Shown here: one piece after another, positions 24,567 through 35,278 of the stretch
Numbering within the stretch: position 1 is the stretch's first letter
Layout of the letters: every line of letters begins with the position of its first letter
Assembly (NCBI RefSeq): GCF_963678635.1
Contig: NC_087067.1
Span: 2,420,001-2,480,000, forward strand
Length of the DNA: 60,000 nucleotides
Reading direction: 5' to 3'
From: Symsagittifera roscoffensis
Lineage: Eukaryota; Xenacoelomorpha; Acoela; Convolutidae
Notes under the pieces: generated by a model
What the model was told of the DNA's origin: nothing
Database searches by the model: none
Seen by the model: the letters and a program-made list of their open reading frames with translations, nothing else
Position numbers and translations under genes: made by a program

Positions 24567-25886
24567 TCATCGTGGGCTAAAAAGATGGTTGTTCTGGGAA
24601 CAGAAATTAGTGGTATGTGGTTGTTCTATAATTTGTTCATACGTTTCGTCTACATTTGGTTGTTGTGCTACAAGGTGGCTGACTGGACTTTGTAGGTATC
24701 TATGACTTGTTGAGATGCGCTCTGTTTGAGATAAGTTCCTATAATTTCGTGGTACTAAAGACAATGGATGGTTATTTTGTAATGTATGTAATTGTGATGC
24801 AGTAGGTGTTGTGTTTCTAGTGTCTTGTGAGTTATCATATGTATTGGGTGTAGTTGATAGTTTTTTGTTGTATTCATTTATTTGAGCGTCTAAAAGTGAT
24901 TTGTTAATTGAGGTTGAAAATATTTCGAAAAATTCTGCGAAGAGTATGCACGCTACACTTGCTTGTTTGTTTACTTGGGTGTGTATTGCGCATGTATTGT
25001 AAATTCCTTTCAAGGATGAAGAGAGAAATCCAAAACATTTAAACTTTGCATATAATATAGTCAATCTTTCTAAGATGTAGTAGGGCCATCCTAGAAAGGC
25101 GAGTAGTTCATTTTTGAGGTTTACAAAACTAAAGACATTGATAGGGGAAATATCTTGTGGACGGTATTTTTCACCGTTTAGATAATTGTAATGTTTTATA
25201 TCTTTAAACTATCCACTGTAGTCTTGAGTGCAGATGTCTGAAAATCCTCCGGTTTCTGCAAGTTTTCGTAAAATTTGGTCGATGGATTGTCTTTGTCTTG
25301 TGTTCATTTTTGTGATGAATTTTTGAAATTGTTGTGTGCGGATTTGATGTTGTATATCTGATCTGGAGTATATACCTATTGATTGTAGATCTATATTTGG
25401 ATTTCTAGCAATAGTCTTATTAATTTCTTGTGTAAATTTCTTTAATGGTGGTATAAGTGTTGGGTATGGTGTGAGAAGATAATTTTTATCTTCATCGGGA
25501 TTTAAATGTACAACATTGTGGCTATTTTCAGATCCACAAGGGACGGCTGTATCCCAAAAACATGTTCTTCTAGAAAGTGTGTCAACAAAACGTACTTTAT
25601 TTTTGTAGAACACGGGGATTCTTTTGCAACATCTTTTATCTTCAAATACATATAATGTTGATACTTTTTTCGTACATGTGAAATACCATAATAAATTTCC
25701 TTCGTTGTCAATAAAACTTGATTTATTGCCTGATAGCAAATATTCTGCATAAAGTATTTTTAATACTGCAAGTGCAAGTGATTGTAGGATTTGTTTTCGT
25801 TTAAGTTCACATAAGTGATGAAGCGTTTCTAGTTCTGGTAGTGTTATTTCTTGAAAAAATCTAATTAAGGTGTAATCTAATTTCAT
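24567..25886 (-). pseudogene. Envelope-like glycoprotein frame with one internal stop
   Basis: On the minus strand one frame runs from 25,886 to 24,567 (about 440 codons) and is broken only by a TAG at 25,211-25,209. The upstream part has a Cys-containing region with FTCTKKVSTLYVFEDKRCCK followed by IPVFYKNKVRFVDTLSRRT. This pattern, regularly spaced cysteines before an 'IPV.Y......FVD...R' strand, resembles glycoproteins carried by some invertebrate LTR retroelements. The part beyond the stop contains a hydrophobic stretch near 25,060-24,930 that could be a membrane anchor, then a Ser/Thr/Asn-rich tail. No clear signal peptide is visible; the frame is open only slightly upstream of 25,886, so the N-terminus may be lost. 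The assignment is inferred from pattern, without a database match. Confidence 0.4.
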
Positions 25887-25960
25887 ATCTAAGACAATGT
25901 CATAGTGTGGGGAATTTTCATATCTAAGTGGATGTCATAGTGTGGAGAAATGCATTTTTG
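25879..25960. repeat. Two tandem copies of a roughly 35-bp unit before the envelope-like frame
   Basis: The phrase TTTCATATCTAAG followed by a short variable stretch and ATGTCATAGTGTGG occurs twice in direct order, at about 25,882-25,914 and 25,917-25,947. It spans the apparent start of the minus-strand frame. A duplication here could have altered the 5' end of that frame. Confidence 0.8.
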
Positions 25961-26015
25961 GTGTGGGGAAATGTAAGATGAGCGTTTTTGGTTTATTGAG
26001 GTCAACCCGGGATGG

Positions 26016-27415
26016 TTATAGGACTTCTGACAATATTTCTGGTTTGTGGTCACTCAATTGACTAATTGGTACGAGTACATTTTCCCTTTCCTAATTAGAT
26101 TAGATGGTAATACTTCACTTGTGAGCTATGTACTACTCACTGTACTTTTAGAGTAATTTCAGATAAGGTACACCGTCTGCTCGTCACGCTATCTTATTTT
26201 CGGCCGGATAGATTCGTGCAACTTCTTAGTCTAATAGCAATCTTAATCTTACTCTTATATCTCCTAGTCTCAATTGATCTAGTGTATACTGGTTTATGCG
26301 AGTTAGTTACCAGAAGGAGAACAACTGTATTTAACTCAAATTGCTCTGGGGCTGAAACTGCAAGTAATTTCAGCACTTACAAATAAGTGTAAATGTTAGT
26401 TATGAGATATGATTGGTTAGCTAAGAAAATTTTATAGAATTCGAGAATTATATTTATAAGCAATTATAAGTTCTAGTTTAAAACTGGTTCCACTCATCCG
26501 GGGCTTAGAGAAATTGTAGTTTTTATTGTAAAGAACGGGTGATGTAGGTTCTCTTGGAAGTTGCAAGCATTGGCTTCTTGGGAAGAAGAAGTGTGGCTGT
26601 TGATGGTTCGTATTTGTAGATGGGTCTCGTTGATCGTGGTGTGTCAAGACTTCTGATCGCTGCAATGATGTATCGATTTCGTTAATTTTTTGAAGCGAGA
26701 CTGCGTGCAGGGTGAGCCTGACTTTTCCGTGTGAAATGCCACATGACTAGGATCTGTACGTGTAATCAGCATCGAGATGGCCATTGGTCTGGTTCAATGG
26801 TTTTTCTTTGCTGCGATGTTGGGTCCATACTTTAAATCCTTTGAGGTAGTGACTTTAGGCAGCTAATCAAATAGATTTGCCATTCCGAAGTTGGAATGTG
26901 ATTGGGTTGTTGTCTCCTTTGCTACTCGTCTTTTGGGTTTTACGAAATCTATACCTACTGCATATATCGTTTACATATATAATTTTTCTTGTTAATTTTA
27001 TTTTAGTTATGATTTGTTATTGATAGTTACCGCGAAAGCGTTTATTTTTTAATTTGTTTATTTTTAAAAAGTCGCTCACACTAGAGCACATCTTGGCAAA
27101 AATAGAGTGTGGGTCACAAAACGTGATGTAACGCGGTGGTTTAGGCCGGCTATAGAGCATGCTCAGGACGTCCCTCTGGTTGTTGAGTTCAGGATTGGTG
27201 TATAATCTTGAGGTTTCTTTGTTACTTTTGGTGTTCAACCTTTTGTTTTTTTTATTACTTGTTTTTTTTCTTTTTGTTTTGGTTTCTTTGTGCAGAGTCT
27301 CTTTTGGTTTCTTTGTGCAGAGTCTACTTGTTTTTTCTCTTTTTGTTTTGGTTGTGTCCTTTTCTCTAAAATTGAATCTTTTGGTTTGGTTTTGTCTTTT
27401 GACTTTTTCGTGTTA
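26016..27415. repeat. Copy C of the direct repeat, truncated at both ends
   Basis: The block begins at TTATAGGACTTCTGAC (equivalent to 18,081 in A and 20,774 in B) and ends at CTTTTTCGTGTT. It matches the middle of copies A and B in the same orientation. Near 27,235-27,350 it has a local duplication of a T-rich TTTCTTTTTGTTTTGGTT stretch with GTGCAGAGTCT, absent from A. Just left of the start lies AACCCGGG. The A/B linker ends in GACCCGGG about 11 bases before copy B, so a CCCGGG palindrome sits next to two of the repeat starts. Confidence 0.9.
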
Positions 27416-29399
27416 AAACATGGGCGTCTGCAGGGGACCCCCGCACACACACACACACTCTTCAGCATCAACACCTAATACTTATAAGGAAGAAAACATT
27501 ACTAGATGGGGAATGAAATGGCTGCTAGAATTGTATAAATGGCATTAATTTTATATGAGAAGCACATGACCGGTAGTCAATAGGATAAATAGTACAGCAA
27601 ACAAATGGTCATGTCCAAATTTGTTTGAGTTTTGAAGAAATGGTTCCTTTTTACGCCAGTCAAAAAAAGTGGGGCAAAATTGGCGAACCCACCAAATTGA
27701 AACAAAGTTTGCTAAGTTCATAAAATTCATATAAGGGATTCTTGAGATAATTTGAAGCTATACAAAGGCCTAAGACCCATGAGGGGCAAGTGATAACGAT
27801 TGCGGGAAGTTCGTATTGCTCTCGTAGAAATCAGTATCTAGCGTTCAAAAATTTAATACGTTATAGAACTAGTTAGGGGAAGCTGTGGATTAGAGCCCCT
27901 CATCCCTCGGACCATAATTACGGTAATATGTCCTACATAATCACGACCTCAAATTCCGGAGGTCTTTTCGAGGCCCCCAGTGAACGTAGGGAATCGAAAC
28001 TTTGAGATACGATAAAGGGTGACCAAAGATATCAGCTATCGTATTTTGAAGCAAATCCGATGGTCGGACCGCAAGGTATTACCTTTTTCACAGGAAACAT
28101 GCAATTTATGACAAATATTGAGCAACAGACACTAGACACCAACATCGGAAAAAACCTGTTGGTGAATGAAATCTTTCTGGCAACACCTTTTGGCTCTAAT
28201 ACCCTTTCCTGCGAAGTGATAATGGACTCTAAAATGGAACAACCTGTATTGGATAAACTTGTTGAGAAGGGCTCCCTTGAGACCCTAAACCTTTTCGAGA
28301 AAGTTTGACCCCTGGTTACCCCTGGATGATCCCGCCCAAATTGCATGGAAACCCTAGACTTAAGACCGTAATTGAAGGGTTTGCATTCAACGCCCATCAC
28401 TTAGAGGTAACAAATGGGAATGTCAACAAATGTGAAGTCACTCAGATGTAACAAGGGTAGTTGAAAAGTGTCTCTGAGGGTTCATTAGAAGTCTTGGGGC
28501 CTAGCAAAAATTCTTGTTATACGTCCATAGTTGGAGTAGTGGGGATAATTAAAGCGAACTTGGATTTCAGTTTAGCTTGGCGAGTGCGCTTTTAATAGCA
28601 TTTGAACTAAGCTTAGCAAAATCAACTCAAGATGCAAAATGCAGTAATAGAAGTGCAAAATGGGAATTCAATCTTTTAAAAATTGGGAACGGATAGGAAA
28701 AATTGTTGGCTTCTCGGGGGTGATTTTTGGCCTGAAATGACCCCTAATTGATGAACGGGGTTGACAGGGAGAAGGGTGGAGTTATAAAACATGTGCGTAG
28801 AAGTGAGGTAAGCGGATGCCAAGACTAATAGGTAATGCCGTGTTTCCGTGTTTCTAATAATTTAATTAAGATACAAAACTGGAGGGTCCAAGAGGAAGAA
28901 CAATTTTTGCGGAGAGAGAGAGAGAGAGAGTGTATGGTTGATTCTCATAGTTAGTAAGAGAACACTTACGCTAAGAGAATTAGGCGTTGATTCTTAGTTA
29001 GTGAGAACGGTTGTGAAATTCGGTCAGTGAAGGACACTTTTACTCGAAACTAAGGCTAGTGGAATCCCAAAATGTGTTATTTGATAGGATTCCGTGTTCA
29101 CTACCGAAATAAATTCGTTGCGTCAAACAAGGATTGGTGAGCAAATCGACGGGGCGGTGGTCGAACAGCACGTAACACTGGCTTCGTGTTAGATGTGTTT
29201 TGGTAAAAGTTAGCTCTCCATGGGCTTTGTAATAAAACTCCCTCTGCAACTGAAGAATAGTTTACTTATTGTGCCTATGATTTGTTAAACTGGCTAGAAA
29301 CGCAAAAGAGCCGAAAGAGCTGATCCCAAGAAGAAGCTGCTGAACATTTTGATTTATCATTTTAGGGATTGTCGGGATTGTGAATAACATTGTTTCTTA
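27416..29399. other. Moderately AT-rich sequence, no gene seen; (CA)n and (GA)n tracts
   Basis: A short CA tract lies at about 27,443-27,460 and a GA tract at about 28,911-28,930. A + strand ORF (28,060-28,308) and an overlapping minus-strand ORF (28,032-28,400) occur in sequence of more balanced composition. Neither has a recognisable domain, and they are mutually antisense. The segment may be part of an unrecognised element, but I have no evidence for a product. Confidence 0.4.
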
Positions 29400-29871
29400 G
29401 TGTCTCTAACCGAGTCGACATCCTCGATTAATGTTTCAACTTCTTCGACCAAAAGTTGGTTTGTGACAATGTTTTGACCAAATTTTGATATGTTCTGACT
29501 TTCTCGGCCCATTGTCGGCATGTTTCGATTTTCTCATGAAAATTTCGATATGTTTAGAGTTTCTCGACTCAACAAAAAAGCTCGGTTTAAAACTGGGTCT
29601 TTTTGGGTCTTTAAAACTTGATTGCTTAACCCCGCAATGATACGTTTTCTTTTTGTCCGCAAAAACTCAATATAAGTCGATGTTTTCGAGTTTCTCGACA
29701 GACAGTTTGAAATATCAAAACCGAACCCATGCACTCAAAACTTGATCTTTACTTTACTGTTCAGTGGTATGAAACGCCAACGTAAGATTCTGTAAAACGC
29801 TTAAATAAACTTGGTAGTTATGACAGCAAAAAATCCGAAAAAAATTGCTTTTCTAGGTCCGTTTTTTGACT

Positions 29872-31365
29872 GTTCGCCCAACGTTTCGAGTGTGCTCGTC
29901 CTATAATTTGACTGTGCTCGACCTATGTTTTGACTGTGCTCGACTAATGTTTCGACTTTCCTCGACTTGTATTTCCACTTTGCTCGATTTGTTTTTCGAC
30001 TTTGCTCGACTATAATTCGACTAAGCTTGAGCTGTGTTTCGACTAAGCTCGACTTATGTTTCGGCCTACTCGATCGAAACCGGGTGTGTTTCGAGTGTGC
30101 TCGACTTAAGTTTGGACCGTGCTCGACCTATGTTTCGCCTGTGGTTGACCTAAGTTTCAACTCTCTCCACCGAAATCGGGTGTGTTCCGAATGTACTTGA
30201 CTTATGTTTCAACCGTGCTCGATTCATATTTTGTCTGTGCTCGAACTATGTTTTGACTTTTTTTTACCAAACTTGTGTATGTTTCGAGTGGGCTCGACCT
30301 ATGTTTTGACTGTGCGCGACCTATGTTTTGACTGTGCTCAAAATATGTTTCGACTGTGCTAGACTTATGTTTCGACTTGGCTCGACGTATGTTTCGACTT
30401 TCCTCGACCTATGTTTCGACTTTGCTCGACCTATAATTAGACTGTGCTTGACCTGTGTTTCGACTAAGCTCGACGTATGTTTCGACTTACCCTACCGAAA
30501 TCGGGTCTGTGTCGAGTGTGCTCGACTTAAGTTTGGACCTTGGTCGACCTATGTTTTGCCTGTGCTCGACCTAAGTTTCAACTCTCTCCACCGAAATCGG
30601 GTGTGTTTCGAATGTGCTTGACTTATGTTTCGACCGTGCTCGATTCATATTTTGTCTGTGCTCGAACTGTGTTTTGACTTTTTCTACCAAATTTATGCAT
30701 GTTTCGATTGTGCTCGACCTATGTTTTGACTGTGCTCGAAATATATTTCGACTGTGCTGAACTTATGTTTTGACTGTGCTCGACCTATAATTCGACTGTG
30801 TTTGACCTGTGTTTCGACTAAGCTGGATGTATGTTTCGACTTACTCGACCAAAATCGGGTGTGTATCGGCTTATATTTCGACCGTACTCGACATATGTTT
30901 GGTCTGTGCTTGACCTACGTTTCAACTTTCTCTACCAAACTTGTGTATGTTTTGAGTGTGCTCGACCTATGTTTTGACTGTGCTCGACCTATGTTTTGAC
31001 TGTGCTCGAATTTTGTTTCGACTGTGCTCGATATAAATTTTGGCTGTGCTTGACCTATATTTCGACTGTTTTTGACGTATGCTTCGACTTACTTGGCCGA
31101 AACCGGGTGGGTGTCGAGTGTGCTCGAATTAGGTGTCGACCGTGCTCGATCTATGTTTCGTCTGTGCTCGACCTATGTTTCGACTTTCTGTAGCAAAACT
31201 GTGTATCTTTCGAATGTGCTCGACTTATGTTCGAGTCTCTCGGCCCAAATTTGAGTACGTTACGACTTTGTGCTCGACTTAAAATTGCTTCTCGACCACG
31301 AGTTTTCAGTCGCAAAGTTGCACGTGATTGATTTTCAAAGTCGAAACATAAGTCGAGCACCTCGT
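29872..31365 (+). repeat. 22-bp minisatellite with higher-order repeat of about 420 bp
   Basis: The basic unit is about 22 bp (core TGCTCGACCTATGTTTCGA) and is repeated with variation for roughly 1.4 kb. A longer pattern is superimposed. The phrase CTCTCTCCACCGAAATCGGG occurs at 30,161 and again at 30,582, and neighbouring variant units recur in the same order, giving a higher-order period of about 421 bp. A partial third period follows near 30,810. At about 31,339-31,362 one unit appears inverted (GTCGAAACATAAGTCGAGCA). More degenerate units extend left to about 29,400. Because 22 is not a multiple of 3, open frames translate the same unit in rotating frames. The Cys/Arg/Leu-rich ORFs there are not genes. 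Confidence 0.95.
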
Positions 31366-31420
31366 CCCGGGTTGTTATAACACGGTATGAAGGTGATAAA
31401 CTCTCTGGCGGTTAAGTAGA

Positions 31421-31819
31421 ATGAAAACGTGCTTACAGGCATTTCTGCAACCTACATGGGCAGCGGAACACGAAAGTTATGCGTTTATAGTTACACGCAA
31501 GAAATATGTTGACTGGCATTTCCAGATATTTGTGACTAAAACATCCGGTGCGTTTTTGCAACCAGGGTGGAGAAAGGCGACTAATTATTCGGTATTTGGA
31601 GACGGAACGGATATTTTGTATGTCCCGAATTTTGCCACCAATTGCCAGGCTTTCAAAAACGAAAAGATCCACCGAGAAGTTCGCTATCACGAAGGAGACG
31701 AAGCGACCGGTGCGATCCTGGAACAGCTGCGCCAGTCATGGCTAACATCGACCCCGTCCAGACTTTCGCAAATGCATAAAAACCGAAACTTAAGGAGACT
31801 TTACTTCTTTTTTTTCTGA
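31421..31819 (+). CDS. Possible small hypothetical protein or exon (132 codons)
   Basis: An ATG-initiated frame lies in sequence noticeably richer in G+C than its surroundings, with mixed amino-acid composition (CLQAFLQPTWAAEHESYAFI near the start). It ends in a poly-Phe stretch over a T-run, so the true coding part, if any, ends before about 31,800. I do not recognise a domain, and there is no promoter or splice evidence. It could be an exon, a transposon fragment or chance. Confidence 0.2.
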   Translation: MKTCLQAFLQPTWAAEHESYAFIVTRKKYVDWHFQIFVTKTSGAFLQPGWRKATNYSVFGDGTDILYVPNFATNCQAFKNEKIHREVRYHEGDEATGAILEQLRQSWLTSTPSRLSQMHKNRNLRRLYFFFF

Positions 31820-34567
31820 TTCTTTAGTTCGATGTTCCCCTTTACTTCACAAGTGAGCAGGGAACATAATTTTGTATTTGGCTAATCATATTTCTTCACA
31901 CTGGTTCAACCGATCAAAATATAATGAACCAAATTTTTAGTTTAGGGGAACAAATAATGGAGCCAAGCATGCAACGACCTTTTTCGGGTCATTCAAAGTT
32001 ATTGAACAATCAATTACTGGATGGCTTCAGTGGGCTCTTTGGGCTGTTTTCCCTATCCTATCATCATATACTTTTTCTTTTGATATGTTTTTCTTCCTTG
32101 CTTTGAGGGACGTTTTTATGGCAGAAAAATGAATTCTTTTGTTGGAAAGGAGATCTTTGGTCTCTCAAAAGTCAAAATGAGCCTTCTGTGGGCGTTCATA
32201 AAAAAGACCGCGCAATTAGCAGAACGTTATGAAAATCAATTCTGTAGAAAAAATTGCTTTCTGGTTCTAGTATGCAAAATTTTTGTATATTATAATTCTC
32301 AAATTATTTATTAAATAAATTTATTTTTTCTGAAATTAAATTTTTCTACCATTTTGAATTGTGATTCAGCAAAATAATCCAAAACTTAAAAAAGAAATGA
32401 AGTACGAAATTTTTAAAATCTATTCTAAACCCGACTGGTCCAGCTCCATGTTGTCTAAAAACAATCATTGACCCATTTGAAGAACTAGTCCTTAAGCCCA
32501 AGTGACTATCTCATCTTGCCTTTGTTAAAAGTTGTTGATAGAAAAAAAAGATCCTTCATAAAATTGTCTGATATTTGACTATTCTGCCCGGAGCAATTTC
32601 TGCCTTCGAAACATGCCCAAAAAGGCAATTATGCGAAGCAATTAGAGGGAAGTATCTTGCTGCACCATAAAACACGTCAATGAATTTCGGATGAGCGCGA
32701 ATTCATCACTTGGAAAAATCAATATGGTAAACATATTAGAACAGAAGTCATTTATGGGAACTTAAAAAATTGCATTCTCATCNNNNNNNNNNNNNNNNNN
32801 NNNNNNNNNNNNNNNNNNNNNNNNNNNNNNNNNNNNNNNNNNNNNNNNNNNNNNNNNNNNNNNNNNNNNNNNNNNNNNNNNNNNNNNNNNNNNNNNNNNN
32901 NNNNNNNNNNNNNNNNNNNNNNNNNNNNNNNNNNNNNNNNNNNNNNNNNNNNNNNNNNNNNNNNNNNNNNNNNNNNNNNNNNTTTGACCGACTCAAAAAA
33001 AAATCATTTTTTTTTTCCAAAAAACCGCTTTCTCCCCTAGAAAAATTTTTGCGCACACCATTATTAGAGTAAGACTTAGAAGAAAAAACCAATAACTATT
33101 TATCAACTTCGTCATTTGAGCTGAATTTATCAAAATCTAAAAAACTTTTTCTGTGTAGAAAAAAAAATGCTGCAATTTTTTGCTTTGCAGGCCAACATAG
33201 GTTGCATTTGATTTTGGTGAAATAGTGATAAACGAAAACAAAGGTGAAATATGTGATAACGAAAACGCAAAAAAAACTTGAACCTGTTATTAAGTTCATA
33301 AAAAGCTCATGAAGCGCCTCCTCCGAATCAGTTAGCGCCTCCCACGAGTAAAAAAATAAAACAGTCGCTAATTTGAAAAAATCTTTTTTTAAAATACCAA
33401 TTTTACTTTTCTTTTGTTTAAATTTAAGCTGCTTGACTACCAAAACTTTCTGCCTGACTTGAATGACAAAACATTTTTTTTGAAAATTTTATGATATAGT
33501 TCAATTTTGGTATAATTTTTTTTTCAAGTTAGATAGCCATGGTTCTTCTTGAACAGCTCAAATAGTCTTGATATACCATTTTAAAACTCAGAGCAGAAAC
33601 AAAACTTTTGTAAGGTGTCGCTTTACTTTTAATTCTTTTATAAGTCATCTTAAGAATCTTGTACTAATTCACTTCCTGGCTGATTTTTTTTCCATCGGTA
33701 AATTCATGTATTCTGTCGAATAGATACATATTTGAAAGAAAATTTTAATTGCTAGATTGGTTGATTGGTCTTTTAATTCAATCTGATTTGAGTTATTTTT
33801 ACTCACCTTTTTCAGAATCGAAGCTACATTTTGTTTCTTGCTTGCAAGTTTTATTACTTTTTTTATTTCTCGCACATTTTGATGGATTTATTTTCCTGTT
33901 TGGTTTGTTTTGTTTATTTACTTATTTACGTATTTTTTTAAGTTATTACCACATGGCTTGTCAAGCTAAATTTACAACTGATGATTTTCTTTATTCTCAT
34001 CGTTCCCTTAATTATTCATGAAGTTTCCCCTTTGTTAAAACCTTGTTTCCTTTTTTCATAATTGCTAACTTTTTTCATTTTCAGAGGTTAAAATTATACT
34101 CTTTGATTTTCCTTCAGCAGGTAGATTTTTTCCATTATTGATAAATTGTTAGTAGGCACAATAGATAAAAGTACACGATTGGCATGATTTTTACTGATTG
34201 ATTATTGGAGTAAACTTCTTTCATACCTAAAATTTGAGCGAAAACGAAAACTGAAAAACACAAAAAATAAAATAGCATATAGTCTTGTGTATGTTGGTAC
34301 GTTCGGTTGTAAAATTTTTTCAAACTAATTGTACTTTTCGTAATAATCACAAAACTCATTATATTTTCTTTAGGAAAAAATGTTATTTGGTTTGCAAAAT
34401 GTATAACTTCTTTCATTGTTAGGATAAAATACCCGTAATTTCGTTATCTTTTCAAAACCTTATCAATATTTTATGAAGGCTCTCTTAAACTTCTCAGAAT
34501 GTTATCAGACTTCATTATGTGCGCATTCATTAAAAATTTATTATCTTTGCTGCTATGGAAAAACGAG
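31820..34567. other. AT-rich sequence, nothing recognised
   Basis: Short ORFs with Phe/Leu/Lys-rich translations only. The assembly gap described separately falls inside. No repeat copies or promoter-like blocks were recognised until the CCAAT motif at 34,568. Confidence 0.4.
32783..32982. other. Assembly gap (200 N)
   Basis: A second run of exactly 200 N, the same length as the gap at 9,266, so probably a fixed-size placeholder. Confidence 0.99.
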
Positions 34568-34572
34568 CCAAT
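34568..34572 (+). promoter_or_regulatory. CCAAT motif 47 bases upstream of an ATG
   Basis: AGCCAATCAA fits the NF-Y CCAAT-box pattern and lies just upstream of the ATG at 34,619. The position is unusually close to a start codon, so it may be coincidental in AT-rich sequence. It is noted because the same box sits before two other exons in this window. Confidence 0.25.
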
Positions 34573-34618
34573 CAATCTGTTGACATTTGACTAACAAATT
34601 GATTCAAAAGTGAACAAA

Positions 34619-35278
34619 ATGAGACGCCAGTCGAGCCAACTTCAAAATTTGAGCAAAATCGATAAATCGACTTCCAAGACTTCAAACAAGACTGAAAAAA
34701 CGCCGACAAAAACTGCATCTATAAACACGTCTACTTTGTCAGATTCGAATGGCCGAATCAAATCCACCTGGTCGTTTCGCCGAAAGAATCTTCGAAGCAA
34801 CAATTTGGCCAACTTCACCACTATGAGTCCAGAACCGGCAGCAGTGAGTCCAAAAGTGTCCGTTCATTTTTACAGTTTTGCGGAAAACTCGAGCGAGGCA
34901 AAAGTTGTGCCTGCATCAACGGTGGACGAATTTCCGTCGCCGCGTAGTATTGATTCTACCAACTCGTCCAATCGGCCGAGACAAGAGTGGGCTAACAGCA
35001 CATCCTCGAGATATAAACGCCAGAATCTCGTGAGTGGTGCACGTCACAGTTCTCAATGGTCCACTGATACTTCCGAAGGACCAGTTAGCCGAAATATTTC
35101 GACCGAAGAGCAAGGATGGTGTGTGGAAAGTCCTTTGCTTTCGACTAGTGGATACGAAAACGATAGTTTTGAACAAGAAGCTTCGAGCGAACCGATTAGC
35201 CGTCTTCAGAAATTACGAGGACTGTTTTACTCGTCTCGCGCGTCAGCGATGTCGGCTCTCAACTCAATGCGCAAGTAG
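34619..35278 (+). CDS. Serine/threonine-rich hypothetical protein, or first exon of the large gene
   Basis: From the ATG at 34,619 (context ACAAAATGAG) the frame runs 219 codons to TAG at 35,276-35,278. The product begins MRRQSSQLQNLSK and is rich in Ser, Thr, Asn and Arg with no hydrophobic segment; it looks intrinsically disordered. I recognise no domain. The base composition is clearly more coding-like than the flanks. Two readings are possible. It may be a single-exon gene; an AATAAA lies at about 35,336. Or it may be an exon ending at 35,274 with a GTAGTA donor inside the last codons. That donor leaves two bases of a codon, which fits an acceptor at 41,643-41,644. Composition and the RRQSS motif match the downstream exons, which favours the second reading, but the donor is weak. 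Confidence 0.65.
   Translation: MRRQSSQLQNLSKIDKSTSKTSNKTEKTPTKTASINTSTLSDSNGRIKSTWSFRRKNLRSNNLANFTTMSPEPAAVSPKVSVHFYSFAENSSEAKVVPASTVDEFPSPRSIDSTNSSNRPRQEWANSTSSRYKRQNLVSGARHSSQWSTDTSEGPVSRNISTEEQGWCVESPLLSTSGYENDSFEQEASSEPISRLQKLRGLFYSSRASAMSALNSMRK

Noticed and set aside
28032-28400. Overlapping ORFs on both strands near 28.2 kb
   Set aside because: No domain or motif recognised, mutually antisense, and no promoter or splice support; left as unassigned sequence.
29967-31254. Several + strand ORFs with Cys/Arg/Leu-rich repeated peptides
   Set aside because: They translate a 22-bp minisatellite in rotating frames; all frames are similar and open because of the repeat unit, not because of selection.
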